A stretch of 64,000 nt of DNA from Cucumis sativus (Eukaryota > Streptophyta > Magnoliopsida > Cucurbitales > Cucurbitaceae): assembly GCF_000004075.3 (NCBI RefSeq), contig NC_026660.2, positions 7,130,001 to 7,194,000 on the forward strand. Reading direction: 5' to 3'. The notes below the pieces were generated by a model that worked only from the letters and a program-made list of their open reading frames with translations, made no database searches and was not told the DNA's origin. Shown one piece after another: positions 11,354 through 25,650 of this stretch. A program made the position numbers and the translations under genes. The first letter of the stretch is position 1; each line of letters starts with the position of its first letter.

Positions 11354-13646
11354 CTTTTTTTTCCCTACTTTCTTTTAAAGAAATCGATTAGATATGTTCG
11401 TATAATATGTGTATATTAATGGTATTACTAATTAGATAAAGCCACCCAATAATTGTTCATTTGTTTAATTGGTGTGGTTTATTAGTACATGATAACATAA
11501 ATTATATTAAAAGTACTCATGTTAAAGAAATATTATTTAAAAGTATTCACAAGTCAAAAAAGATTAGAGTGTACCAAAATATCGATTAATGATGACAATC
11601 GCTTTTGATCTTGGTGTGTGATAAATGTGCTAAAAGAGGTGACATATATTAAAAAAATGTTGTAAGATGTTTATTTAACAGAGTGATGAGGCAAATAATA
11701 TATACTATAGCAAAGAAAGAGGCTTTTGTTGTTTCTTCAACTAAAGAAAGGAAAAAAAGAACAAAGAGACTAGAGAAAAGCTTCTGTCTTTAAGTCATTA
11801 TATCAATTATAATAAAAGTTAAAAAGACTTGTTTATAAATTCATGATTAATTTTTTAAAAATATATATTAAATTTAATGATGGAATTAATATTTTATTTG
11901 GTAGAAAGTAGAAGAAAAAAGTGCAAGAAAAATGAGTGGAGAGGAGGCTATTGAAGTCGTTCAACGTAACTTTCCATATGATTATTTTTTCCTTTTAGGT
12001 TATTGGATGAAAGAACCAAAGTAAAAAAAAAAAAAAAAAAAAAAAGAAAGAAAATGGAAAAAAAATATCTTTTTTCAATGAATTTTTTCTACCTTTTTCA
12101 ACAATGTGGGAAGAAACAAAAAAGATGCCAATCTTGTAGAGATCGTGAAAAATGTTATAGCTATCCTAAGGTTGATTAGGGTCCACAATTTAATTATATT
12201 ACATTTTTTTTTCTCTATGTTAATAATTTACTTTATTCTTATAAGGTTCATTTGCCTTCTCCTTTTATTCACCTTTTTCTCATTTTTTTCCTCTCCCTTT
12301 TCTATTCATATTTGTTGTAATGTTACATTGCGCATAAACATGAATTGAATTAGGGTTTTAGCATAATCATGAATCATGATGATGAGATTCTTGAACCCTC
12401 GTTGAATATTTTGTAACAATTCCTTACTTAAGTTTAGTGTTTTAAATGTGCTCAAAACTATTCTAAAATGGTTAAATATTTCCTTATTCAAATTATTGTA
12501 GTTATTTTAACAATCCTTCAGAGAGAAAATAAATTTTAAAGTCATCTCTTGGCTGCTCTCATTTGGAAGGTATCACTGAATTTTTCCATTGTTGATGGTC
12601 GCCTTCCTGTTGCCATATGTGTCTTCTAATTCCTTTCCCTTTGGTTTGGAGTTTCGTGAGAGCTTCCATCTCTTTCAAATAATTATTAAATGATAAGGTT
12701 TAGTTCCTTTTGGAATAAGATTTTTTTACTAAGGAAATTATGGGCTTTCTTCTAGATGTTTACTTACTATTTATATGAATATTGATCAATTGGACTATTT
12801 TCTTGATCACTATTAATCAAAAGGAAATATGTTCCAAAGATGAAAATGGTTTGTATTTGTATAAATATTCCAATTTGGTCGAGGAAATCTTTTTCTTCTT
12901 TTTTTTTTTTTTTGAAAAAGGAAGATACCTTCCTAACACCCTTATTCGTCTCCTTCAAGATATTTTGTTAAACACAAGAGAAGTAAAGTAATACATATAC
13001 TATTAATCTTGAGGTTAGACGTTGAATTTTAAACTTGATTTCTTCTATTTGAAACAAAATAGTCAAAAGATAACAACCAACACCGCACAAAAATATAAAG
13101 AATCGCTAATATGTTAACTTTATGGAATGAGAAAAGAGAAGAATCGAAAGAAGATGGATTTATTTGTTATTTACGAAAAATCCACGCTTACAATGTTTCC
13201 ATCTTAATTCCAACTTAGAGTTGATTTTTAAGTCCTAAGCATTTTATTCTTTTCCTTTTCCTAATTTCTTTTTGAATACATAAACATTTTTAATACATGA
13301 AAGTGTATTTTTAGTGTGAATTTCAAAGTTAGATGTTGAAGTATATCCTATCAAGTTTTAACAAAATTTAATATTTTAATCATATGTTTTTTATTTAAAT
13401 TATTCAACTATAAGCAAAAAGGTATTATTTCAATTTTTCTTAACTTATAAAATGTTATGAAAAATAATTATAATGTTAGAGTTTTGAACGGGGGTTTTTC
13501 TAAAAATAATGAAAAGGACTATTTGCATTTTATAGAAGACTATAAATGTTTTGTTGAATATTTGCTCTCTAAAAATAATTTTTTAATTAAATTTTTTTAT
13601 TTGTTTGAGAAGTTATAAAATTATTTAATTTTTAAATAATTAACAA
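11354..13646. other. Intergenic, no gene seen
   Basis: AT-rich, with a poly-A run near 12023-12044 and a poly-T/poly-C stretch at 12200-12310. A block at 12540-12680 has a more balanced composition, but no reading frame or family was recognised in it. Confidence 0.55.
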
Positions 13647-13719
13647 GCGGGGATAGCTCAGTTGGGAGAGCGTTAGACTGAAGATCTGAAGGTCGCGTGT
13701 TCGATCCACGCTCACCGCA
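13647..13719 (+). tRNA. tRNA-Phe (GAA anticodon)
   Basis: A 73-nt cloverleaf with no intron. The acceptor arm is GCGGGGA paired to TCACCGC with discriminator A; the G5-A68 mismatch is, as far as I recall, also present in other plant tRNA-Phe genes. The A box includes TAGCTCAGTTGGGAGAGC and the B box GTTCGATCC. The anticodon GAA is at 13680-13682. The anticodon stem TTAGA/TCTGA includes one U-G wobble at position 28-42. The gene decodes UUU and UUC. CAA occurs just upstream at 13644-13646, as is common at plant Pol III start sites, and a T-run follows. The intact structure suggests a functional nuclear gene. Confidence 0.96.
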
Positions 13720-13725
13720 TATATA

Positions 13726-13730
13726 TTTTT
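13726..13730 (+). terminator. Pol III terminator of tRNA-Phe
   Basis: TTTTT begins six bases after the 3' end of the tRNA and is followed by further T-runs, the usual Pol III stop signal. Confidence 0.75.
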
Positions 13731-16700
13731 ATTTTATTTTTGTGCACTTTTTTAAAATTGATAATAATGAGCTTCTAAAAAGGAGAAAAGGAGAATGGTT
13801 TTGAAAAGATGAGTTAATAATAATTTAGTGGAATCTCATGGAGAAGAGTAAAGGGAATATAAATGTAGGGTAAAGCTGTCTCTCTTTTACTAAAACCTCA
13901 CCTTTTATTTTGTCTTTCAACTTGGAAGTTAGTGAAGAAAAATGAATAATATTAAAATCGAGTTAATCATTTCAAATGTATATATATCTATATACATACC
14001 AAATACATTGATTATCATATTTCAGATTGATTCCGTGGCTTTGATTTTCAAAATAAAATATTGTAATCAGAACCTATTCTTAAAGCTGTCTTACCCTAGT
14101 CACTTCAATTTAAAATTAATCAATTAAATAAAATTATTATAAACAACAAACTCTTTCAAATATTTACAAGTATAGATCTTAAATTTTATTATTATTTGTT
14201 ATATTAGAAAATATCTCTAAATAAAATATTCAAATTACATTTCTAAAGATGTAACACTTTGCCTGTTTACATATATCATTATTCAAATTTCAAACCCTTC
14301 AAATAGAAAAGTCCCCACCTTCTTTACCTAACTTTCTTGCCCCACTTTTTTGTTCTTCTTGGTTCTTCATCTTCTTTATGTTTTTCTTTTTTTCATATAT
14401 ATCAATCTTCTTAAACAAAGTTTAGATATGTGCAACCTTGAAATTTGTCATTCTTTGGGTTTGATAGAGAAAAATGTGAAAAATGTGAAAAATAATAACC
14501 TTAGTTTATTATGGTTAAAAACTCCATATCAATAGATGTGGCTTTTGGTTCATCTCTTTTTTCTTCATTTCTAGTTGAATATAGTTGAAGATTAGAGCTA
14601 TCAAAAGGAGAGGGGTAGTAGTAATCTTCTAAAAATAAAAGGGGAAAATATTGTCCAAATTCATGTTACTCTTACCTTCTTTAACTTCCCTAGATTATAT
14701 TGCTTCAAAGAAAAAAAAGAAACATATCCCTAAATTATTATATAAAAAATTAGGTTCAAATACGACTATTATTTCGTTCTAATTTGGACTTTTGTATTTA
14801 GTTTCTATTTTGGCTAAAATAAAAAGAATCTTGATTGAAGTTACATTTATAATTATGAAAATATGTTTACTAAGTGTGTCTTTAATTGTCTTGAAAATCT
14901 TAATATTGTTTAACCAATTTCAAAAATAATAATTTTAAAAACTAAATTGAAGTCTTATTAATAAAATTCGATGTAGAGTACTGAAACTAAAATGGTTTAG
15001 GGATAATATAAGAACTAAAAACATTAAGCAAACGGATTAAACCTTAATTAAATGGATACAAATAATTAGTGTATAAATGTAATATTGCATGCCACAATAA
15101 TAATCAATGTGTTGCTGTTGGATAGAAGAAATAAAAGTAATTGCAAAGAATTTTGAAGAAATTTCCTTTGTTTAATAATAATAATAGGTTTAAATTCTGA
15201 ATCATGTACGTGGATTTATGATATTTTAGTGAGTGATGGTTGCCAAAATCCCGTCTCTTTGCCTTTCTAATAATAAAAGCAGTCTTATTTAAACCAATAA
15301 TAATAATAAGACAGACTCAAAAATATAACAAATGATAATATTATAAATAACAATAACTACAAACTTGTAAAAGAACCTAATTTTTTGTGAAAAATGTGAA
15401 TACACAATCAAGATATAAAATATGAAAATATTGTGTTTTGAAAGACCATATTATTCATTGCACGAAAACGACTATAAACAATTGATATACTGACAAATTA
15501 GAGATGTACATTAATGAATTTAATTTTGATATATCTTTCACTTTTTTTACCAAGTTGTAATTAAAATGCAACAAATAATTACTATGTTAAGAAAAATAAA
15601 CAAGTGAAAGACCAAAAACAAAAATATGTCACAATAAGATGTGTATTGTCTCTTAATATTATATTGGTGGCTCTACATACAAAGTCAAACAAAAGTAACA
15701 CCCAACCAGAACGAAGCCTATGCAATCATACATTGTAGTTGCTAAAGATAAACACAATTAACATAGTTTAGTGGTTGATTAGTTTTAGTTTATATATTTT
15801 TAAATGTTTAATTAAGTTACTTTGCAGAAATTTAAAATGTTTGGAATCCAACTCAAAATTTATTTTAAACCATTTTTTTTCAAAAGAAATTTAAATAAAA
15901 CTTACTTTTCTAATATATTTTTTAATCCAACCTATTTGATTGATGCTAAAGTTACAAAATTATATACCCATATTTAGCAGAGGATGGTTTTGAGTATAAT
16001 TAAACATGGTTGAATATGTTCTCTTCTTTTGATTACAAAAATGAAAATAATATTATAACATTTTGGAGTTCTCTTCTTCTCTAAAAATGTCGTCAAAGTA
16101 TGTTTAATCAAGAGATAATGTTGTTAAGTTGATATGTTACCAGTGAGTTTGCGTGGGGGGAATTTATAAAAGATAATTGGGAAACATGGCATGGGTGAGG
16201 GGACAAAAACAACAAGAATGAGATGGAAATTAGGAGGAATAGATGACAGAATTAGTGTATAGACGATGATGCTGTTCAAAAGTCAGCCAACAACCGATTC
16301 ATGGGACAAAGTTAAAGCGTACACAATTATTTTATCCCATGGTGAGATGTTTATGTTATGTGTGGGTTCCTTTTTTTTTTCTTTTCTTTTCAAAATAGTT
16401 ACTATATATCCATATATTATTGCATTGGGTGAGGTTTTGTTTTTTCATATACCTTCAAACTTGTCTTCATAACTTTTTTGGTGACTAAATTTGAATAGAT
16501 TCATTTTATTTCATTATTGACAACTTCTGTTGTTCACTTCATAATTTCTGATCACTTTCTAGGTTTATTTATTTATTAATTCAACAACTTGACACTCAAA
16601 TCATTAATATTTAGATGAAATTAAATATTATAACAGAGATGATTCTAGATCAGATCGACCAAAAGAGAGAAGGTTTAGAGCTTGATGAGTTGAAATGCCT

Positions 16701-19700
16701 AATCCAGCATGCCCTGTCTACATGAGTTGAAACTTGAAAGGTTATCCTGATTGGACTCTCAATCCCTACTCGGGACAACCTACCTAGCTCATATATTTCT
16801 ATAAATATATATCATTCTAGCTAGTTTTAGAATAAATAATTCTCTTCATAATTATAAAGACCTTTTTTAAGATACACTTTCATAAACTAAAGTACAAAGT
16901 ACATCAAGTTGAGGTTTAGGGGCGGTGTGCCCTCCAGTGAGATTTGAGGGTAACCCTCCCAAAATCTAAGTAGAATTTTCATATTTGGGGTATTTAATTT
17001 TTTAAAATTTTATCTAATTATTATGACTTTAAGGTCAAAGAGAAATACATTATATAAACTTTCAAATCCTAAATATGTGAATAATTTGCATTTTACAACA
17101 TTCTCTCTTTTAAAATTATTCTCTTTTTGTTCCACGTAAATCTATGTTTTGATTATCTACTACTCTATGTTTTAGATGTATTCCTTATTCGTTGATTTCG
17201 TAACATACTCTAAACTTGTTACAACTTATGCACTCTATAATTTAAATAGTGATTGGTGCATATGCCTTCAAGGGACAAGTACATTGACATGTAGGCCTTT
17301 CTATTTTGTAGGTAATCATGTATTTACCAAATTTATTGTTGTTGTCACATGAAAGATTTAAATCAATCTTTATCTTATTCAGACTCTTTCATGAATAACT
17401 ATCATGTAATGTATGGTTTATTTGAATTCTAAACTACTAATTCAAAGTCATTTTTATAAATTTTTAAGAAAGTATATAATATAAGAACACAGATGCTCAA
17501 ATCTTTATGCCATATCCTACTTTTAGAAAAACGTTGGAAAGTTGTTTTTGTAAATCCTTTGATACGTTTCTAATGTATGTAAACAACCTTAATTTATTGA
17601 TATCAAAGTCAATATTTCTTTTAGTATATTAAGGAGTACATATAAATCTTTTCACTTTGTAAGTCATCCTCTCTTCTCCCAATCCACACAACTAGATTAT
17701 ATATAAAATGTATATATATATAGTTAAATGTTTTAGAATAAAAAAAAAAAAAAAAACTATCATGAGTAGAAGTTTATGATTCTGAAATTTTACTATACAA
17801 TATAAATATTTGTAACAGTTTTATTATTTACAATAATTTATCAAAACTATATATATATATAACTCTAACGTTATTCTTCAATGTTTGTACTATATCAGAT
17901 CTCCAAACTAAAAATAGGAAGAAATTTTTGGTATTTGGGACTTCAACATTTGTATTTTTTAATAAAAAATTGACAACAAAAATGATTTGGTACAAGATAT
18001 CCCATATGATCTCTTTTGACACGACAATTGACCAATTTAATTAGGCATTTACAAATTAATTAAATAGAAAATTTAATTAAGTTAAGTTGGATGTTGTCAT
18101 TGAATGAAAGTTTATACCAAAATTTGGGTAGAAATTTAATTTAAAGTGTTATTAGAGGATGATGAAAAATAGGGTTCCAGTTTTAAGAGAAAGGAAAAGA
18201 CTTGTTTTCTTTCAAATTTGACTTTTTTTTTTTTTTTTATCAAATAATTAAGTTGACAAATGAAGAAAAAGTAAAGGAAATAAAGCAAAGATTGTGACAA
18301 AATGATAGATGAAAAGGAGTGAAAGAGTGTATATGTCTTGCATCATTATAGTTACACCAATAACAATAACAATTAAATTATTGTTTCTCGTCACAGCCCA
18401 CAATTTAATTAAGTTTTTTTATATTATTTTTGGATTAACTAAAAGTAATTCATTTTAACTCAATTGTGTTGAGGTATATTAGGAATTCAATTATGGTAGA
18501 AAAGAAAAGTTAATTTGGGAAAACTTTAATTTGCTTTGAATTAATTAAACAAACAATTAGGTAATCAAGTTTAAAAAGTAATATTGAATTAGTTGTGTGT
18601 GTTTATGTCTGGAATGGAGACAGAAAAACAAAAGGTCAAGTCAATTTACAAAACACAGCACAAAAGTCAACTATATATTCTTTGATATTTAGAAGGTAGT
18701 TGTGTAAGTTCTATCATATGGACACTGTTATCAGATTCTTTTGTCTTTTAATTCCAACTTGTGTAATTCATACTTTACAAATATTTTATATATTATTCTC
18801 AAAGTCACACACACACCTGATAGATGTGTCATTTGGCTGTATTACCTCCAACTTTGACAATGAATTTCTCATTATATAACAAAGAAAGAGAGAGAGAGAG
18901 AGAGATTCTCTTAAAACTAATGTTGACTTATGGCCATATTTTACAACCACACTATACAAAACATTTTGTTGTCTACTCAAATGAGCACTACAAAAAAGGC
19001 TTCAGGATATCAAATTTTCATATTTTTATATATTAATAATGTATTCACACCAAAAACAATATTCATTATAAACCTAACTATCGCTTATCACACCTACAAT
19101 AAATATATCTTTTAATCAAAAAATTGGACATTCAAATCATTTTCACTTTCACACACATATACAAAGGACATAATATCTACCCTTCATTCTAGTTTCTATT
19201 CGCCTTCTTTCAGCCTCTTCCTCTACTGCATTGTGGTTAATCTAATCTATAGGGCTAATTTTCTTTACTTATTCTAACTTCTTTACTACTCTACCTTTTC
19301 CTTAGAATTCATTCATTATAGCACATATTCTCCAAAAAGAATAAGGAAGTGAATGTCAAATAAAATTGTTGCTTGCTGGAATAGTATATATGTGATTCAA
19401 ACATTTATTCAAGTCCCAAACTATATTTGACATTATTTAAGAAAAGTTATACAATAGTGATAATTTAGGAACATTTATAAAAGGTCAAGGTAATATGATA
19501 GGCTCACCTTTCTTAAGAAAACATAGACATAATTGTAGGTGTTTTTCATATAAATTTAGCCAAAAGAAAAAAGAAAAATATTATATATGAAATATTAAAT
19601 TAAAATAGTTGCACTCGTAAACGATTAATACTATTTTTTAAAAACGTGTCTACTGGACATTTAGAAAAGAAATAGAGAGACTGAACTTACAATTTAACCC

Positions 19701-22700
19701 TAAATTAATGAAGTATCCATGCAAAACTAAATTTAATTATTTTTGTCCAAAGTTTCAACTGTATTAATTATTATTATTTTGAGATATAAATGTAATTGAT
19801 TATTAATGAAACATATAAAAAAATTAGAAGTATTTCAGAGTATTTCCTTACTATAATAGATTAGCTTTATGTAATGTGTTTAGAAAGTTCATTATTAATT
19901 AATTTAGAACAATATACTAAATCTGTTGTTAGATAACACGTCTTTATAGGAATATCATCAAATTTTGGATTTCTTTCTTTCTTTACAAAAGGCAATTATG
20001 CAACAGAAAATTTTAAACCCATCATAGATTTTTTTTTTCTCTTTTTCTTTGGGGGGGGTGGGTGATAATCCGTCATAGATTATTGTTTATTGTATTGGGA
20101 CTAATATTTGATTAATTAATTAGATGGGGACCTATTTCAAAAACTTTTTTTTTAAAAAAAAAAATAAATAATAAGGATTTCTTTCTAATTTAGTTTTTTT
20201 AAAAAAAAAAAAATCAATTATTCTATAATTTTGATTAGAAAATTTTAATTTATTTAATTAGATCATTGTTTTGAAAAGGAGTCCAACAATAATAAACATA
20301 GCTCAATAATTCAAATATAAAGAATCATAGAAACTTTTCTTCACCAAACTTAGGTTAATTTGTCCAACACTTGCTTTAAATCCTTCTAGAAAACATAATT
20401 TTGATTGGATTAAACTCAACATTTTCATATATAACTTTAATTAAATATGATTAGTTTCTTTTTTGTTAATGATTTGTACTTTTATCACTTATATATTTTT
20501 TATAAAAAAGAGATGAGGACTTGAAATAATTCTATAAAAAGCTTAGAATAGTGACATTAGAACTCGGCTATAGATCAAAATTAAATATTAATAATCTGAA
20601 AATAAATATGGGTTTTGAAAAAGGATAATAATAAATTAAAAAGGGGAATAATTATGATTAATAGGTTGTTATGAAAAAAAAGAAAGTGTGTATGCATGGA
20701 AGGTTGTAGGTGAGTGTGTGTGTGTGGGTGTGGGTGATTTATTAACACAATTAATAGAGTTTTGGAAATTAAACCCTTTTTATGATTTAGGTGGTTAAAG
20801 GGTCAGTATTTGCAAATTGAGGCTTTATTCAAAGTCCTAATTGACAACACAAACTTAACCTACCACCCTTTTAACTCATACACCTATCACTTTGTAGTTT
20901 GTATTCATCAAATCAAACACAATTTCATTTGGGTTTTTTCTTTTCTTTCTCTCTATGCATTCAAACTATCAAACAACCTATATCGCCTCATTGTTTCAGT
21001 TATACCTCTAAACTTTTAAAAGCTTTCATTTAAGCTTTGACTTTTGTGATTTGATTCGTCAATACAATCCGTGTATGCTTCTGTCAAAGTCTACCAACGT
21101 CTATGATAGATAATATCTATTATCAATCAATTTTGTTGTACTTACAATTATATGAATGTGTTGCTATACAATTAATTATTATCTAAAAAGGTTATTCAAT
21201 CCAATAAAAACACATTTCACATCTTTTCAACCATATATCTGTTTATATATTTGATAACTATAAACAACAAGATACAAAGCTTTTTATATATATTGATCAA
21301 CCATCCTACGTTTTTCAATATATATATATATATGTATTCAAAGCTTTATAATTGATAAAAGCCTTCAACAGATGTTTTGAGAAAACCAAATTTTCAACTT
21401 TAAGGTGTATAATTATAACCAATTTTATATTTGATGAATATTTTCTTATAATATATAGTTTTTATTTATAATAATTTTGAATTTTATCTTTACCTAAAAC
21501 TATACACACATTTGCTTTTATTTTTTAGAATATGTTGGCTTTGTTAGTGTGTGTATATTATATAGATAGCAAAATTATTTTCCATTTTTTTTAAAAAAAA
21601 ATCAAACTAGTTAGCAAAATGAATTCTCATATGATCCTTATATATATAATGTTGTAAGTAAATTGATCTCAATTTGATTCCTTAATACTTTTTTAAATTC
21701 TCAAATTTATATCCCTAATATGTAATGCAAATTAATCCTCTCCATTAGGCCACTTACAAACTTTTATTATTAAAATTTGAAATTTCTTATTATAAAAACA
21801 AAAGTTGGAGTCTTTGCTTTTATTTATTGGCCCCAAATAACCATAACTTAACTTTACAAAATAAATAAAATAATAGTAATATTTTGTTATATTTTTATAA
21901 CTATTTGTTATACTCCCACCAGATATGCTGATTAATTTAATTTTTATATGTGATTGACAACCCTAAGTGTTGATATGTATGTTATTTTATTTTCCATATT
22001 TTCCATTATCACTTTTTAAGTAAGCTGTGTCTGTAACATCTTGTGAAAATAATGAAGTTTCGTTATATTTTCTCAATATTACTTTTAGACACAATTTTGT
22101 TTAAGTTTCTCAACATTTAAAATGTCTCTCTACACATGCTTAAGTCAAATTAATGTAAATAACAACTAAAAAGTAAGCATTATAAACTAATAAGTTCAAA
22201 TTTGTATTTAAATACCAGGGATAACAATTAAAATTAAAATATTAGTACATATAGCAATTACATTTAAATGAATTTGTAAATATAGTATAGACTGTAACTT
22301 ACTATTATGATTGATGTTTCAAAAATTGTTATCTATTATAATCACTCAAAACATTATGACTTGACTATGACTATTGTTGGCGCTCACCTGTTGATTGGCC
22401 ATAGGTGTTCGAGACAATAATTGGTGATAGTTTTAATTACCATAGTAGAAATGAAGGTGTGAAGAGATTTGGGAAAATTGAAATAATGGATAGCACTTTT
22501 AGAGTCAATATTTAATTATATAGCAACGTCATTCAAAAAAGATGGTAAATATGGCAAAAATGAATGGTGAGAGAGTTTATTAATACTAAACAAATTTTTA
22601 TATGAAATGAGATATGGTGGGTTGAGTTAATTAGGTTAATGGTTAAAAATTGGGGTGAATCATGGGATATATAAACACAAGATCTAAGTAGTCTAAATTT

Positions 22701-23560
22701 TCTTTAAAAAAATGACCACCATATTTATTGATTTTCAGAAGAAGCACGAATCAGTTCTAGAATAGAATTAATAGTACACATCCTACCTAAACTAATAAAA
22801 ATGGATTATCTTCTATTTTAAATTAGCTACTAACAACAATTATATCTCTCTTTCTCTCTCGAACTAAAATCCACTTTGGATTCTTTCATAATTTGACATC
22901 TTCATTTAGAAATAAAATATTATATTGTACTAATTTTATGAGTTTTTTTTTCTCTTTAATTTTTTATTTATTTGAATAATGGGTTTGTTAATGGATTATA
23001 TTTTTTGAAATAAAGAACAAAGAGTTTGGTTTATGTGATCAACTTTTTTTAATAGAAATTTTCTTAACTTGTAGTATGATTTTAGAATGTAAATAATGTA
23101 AAATTATATTTTGGATGTGATATATGTTTAAAGCAATTTTAGAATTAAAGTGAAGAAAAATACAAAACAAAAGATATATCTTTTCAAACAGTTTGGGAAA
23201 ATAATAGAAAGTAGTTTTAAAAACATAATTTTTCTTAAAAAGTGTACCTAACAGTTCTTTTTTCTACAGTGATTTAAAAATATATTTATGAATAGTCAAA
23301 ACAAGGTGTTGTTTCAAAAGCATTTAAAATTTTGTCTACTAAATAAAACAATTTATTTTGAAAAGTTATTTCACTACAAATAAATAAATTTCTTCTTTAG
23401 ATATTGAATTTTAAAAGTTAGTTTAATTAGGTTGAGTATAATTGCTAGAATAGACCCTTTTTCTAAGAAATTAAAATAGAGACCTAATTCTTTTTTTAAG
23501 AAGTTAAAGTATAGACCTAATTAAATCTATCACAAACAACTTCAATAATAATAATATGTT
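13731..23560. other. Gene-poor AT-rich region
   Basis: About 10 kb without a supported gene. It contains homopolymer tracts, an (AG)n run at 18889-18904, short (TA)n runs near 17711 and 21322, a poly-G run at 20051-20057 and element relics near 21090-21180 and 22230-22330. Two short blocks are less AT-rich (16150-16330 and 16620-16800) and could be conserved noncoding DNA or old transposon pieces. No coding frame survives in them. Confidence 0.6.
22230..22330. repeat. Partial relic of the inverted-repeat element
   Basis: ATAGCAATTACATTTAAATG followed by TTTGTAAATATAG resembles one arm of the element family seen at 60807-61014. No second arm was found. Confidence 0.35.
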
Positions 23561-23579
23561 ACCTATTATTAATATTTAT

Positions 23580-24085
23580 CATCAAAATACTTACTAATGA
23601 CCACCTCCTACCTAAGTCGTTTGAAGTGATCGATCATCTAATTTATCATTGGCGATGATCGTCGGAGGTGATGTTTGAGTTAGTTGTTTAAGTTTCTGTC
23701 AGAGTTGGTCATTGGAAGGGTCCTTGGTGTTGGCCACTGGATGGTGTGTTCGTCAAATATGTGGTGCAAATGGTTGGTTACCAAAGTTTTTGTACAAAGC
23801 CGATGATCTTAGAGATTTTTCTCACTGGAGGCCAGTGTCACTAGATATTAGAGGTGGTAATCTGAGTTAGATATTAGAGGGGGTTGTCAAAATCATCATT
23901 GTCGACAATAGTTACTGTAGATGGGTGTCAAAATTGCTACTAGGTGGTTGTTGGCATGTTACTGTAAGTGCGCACTATCGTCATCAGATAGCTAGAGTAT
24001 TTGCTAGATTTGGTTACTAGAGTTGCTAGTAAACGTGGTTGTCATTGGAGTTGGTCATCATAGGTCACTAAAGGTTCTCATATTG
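23580..24085. repeat. G-rich degenerate repeat block
   Basis: This block is clearly richer in G and T than its flanks. Phrases such as GTTGGTCATTGG, GTTGGTCATCATAGG, GATATTAGAG and GGTGGT recur irregularly. Stops interrupt all frames. It looks like a decayed tandem array or old transposon segment rather than a gene. Confidence 0.4.
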
Positions 24086-25650
24086 AAGTGATCAATTGAT
24101 TCATAAATAAAAGTCTCAGAAGGTATTTGGTTTTTTTTATCTTAGATCTAAAATCTTTTCTACAATAAAAAAAAAAAAACTAAGATTGTCTAAATATTGA
24201 ATTGGCAGGTCAACAAAAATATTCTCAAAACTTATAATATTGAACAATCTCATGTTCGTTTAATAATTTGTTATTGAATTAACACACCAAATACACTTAA
24301 CTTCATTTGATATAAATCATTCAATAGATTAGAGATCAAGTGAAAAAATAAAGATAAACTAAAAATCTGTGGATTACACTTACAAATATTTTAAACCTAA
24401 GTTCTCTCAACACACAATCTAAATACAAATTACATTTATCCAAAATCTTATTAAAATGTTTTAATTAACCAAACCATAGATAACAATAATTTTTTTTTAA
24501 AAAAAAAAAATTCCTTTGTTTGCATGTATAAATAAATAAAGAAATATGTATATATCGAAAGAGAGAGAGAGGATCGATATCAAAAAACAACTTTTTTTAA
24601 TCTTTTGATGTATGTCCCAATGCCCTTTTCATCGGCAGTCATTCATGTTGAGGAAGTGGAGCCCATACACCACACTCATATCATTGAGCAATGTATACTT
24701 AATTACTTGCAGATTTCTTTCAACTCCTTACTCAATTATATTCCTATATCAAAATTACATCATTTTTTCAACAAAAAAATAAGAGATTTTCGTGTGCCAA
24801 ATTGTGGTTAGATAACTAAGTTTTATCGGATTTTTTTATAATATCATTAGAGAAAAAGAAACACATTAGTCCACATTTCACCCTTTCTCCTTCTTCACCT
24901 TAATCATTTCAACACACAACATCTACCAAAAATACACCTAATTTAGATCCGTTTTGACAAAAGATAAAAATAAAAAATACTCCACGTCAAATAGTCATTA
25001 CTCATTTGAGATCATAGTTAAATCACCATTTATTCGGTTGATGGATTATATTACTACAAGAATGTATTTTATATTATAATATCAAGTTAAGCGATCAATG
25101 TATTGACACAAAAGTTTAAGTTTATGGATTATGAGATCAATAGCGTAACCGTTAGTTTGCACCATTAAATATATGAGAAAGAAACTATACGTAGAGTTAT
25201 TTATGAAGTAATCACATTTTTATAGTAAGTCATGTTGACTGTTATTGTCTGAAATTAAATTAAATCCGAAAGAGATTCTAGAAGCACAGGAGGTTACAGG
25301 TTAAGGACAAAAAAAAATGATTAAACTCTATAAAATGAATTATAAGAAAAGAAAAAATAATTTGGAGTTTGACAATAATGTGACCCCATGCATCTAAAAC
25401 CCTCTTGAATTTGATTAACCTTTTACTTTTTGAATTTGTGTTTTTTTATTTATGTTACAAAAGATTTCTTCTTCTTTCTTCCTTCCTAATATGATGTAAG
25501 ACATATGAATTATGATAACTTGATCTATGATAAGATCATATTTCTAAATATTTAATTAATTAATTAAAACCCTTCTCGATAATTTCCTCTTTCCTCTCTG
25601 TAAAATTCTTGTCTCCCCCCATAATTTCGATGGATGGTTATTGTCTGTAG
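24086..25650. other. Intergenic downstream of the NAC gene, no gene seen
   Basis: AT-rich with paired T/A tracts at 24491-24509 and a short (GA)n run near 24559-24570. The part nearest 25650 is probably the 3' UTR of the minus-strand NAC gene. Confidence 0.55.

Noticed and set aside
24605-24811. 68-codon frame MMYVPMPFSSAVIHVEEVEPIHH
   Set aside because: It has a protein-like start but is short, isolated and turns into AT-rich low-complexity sequence; no splice partner was found.
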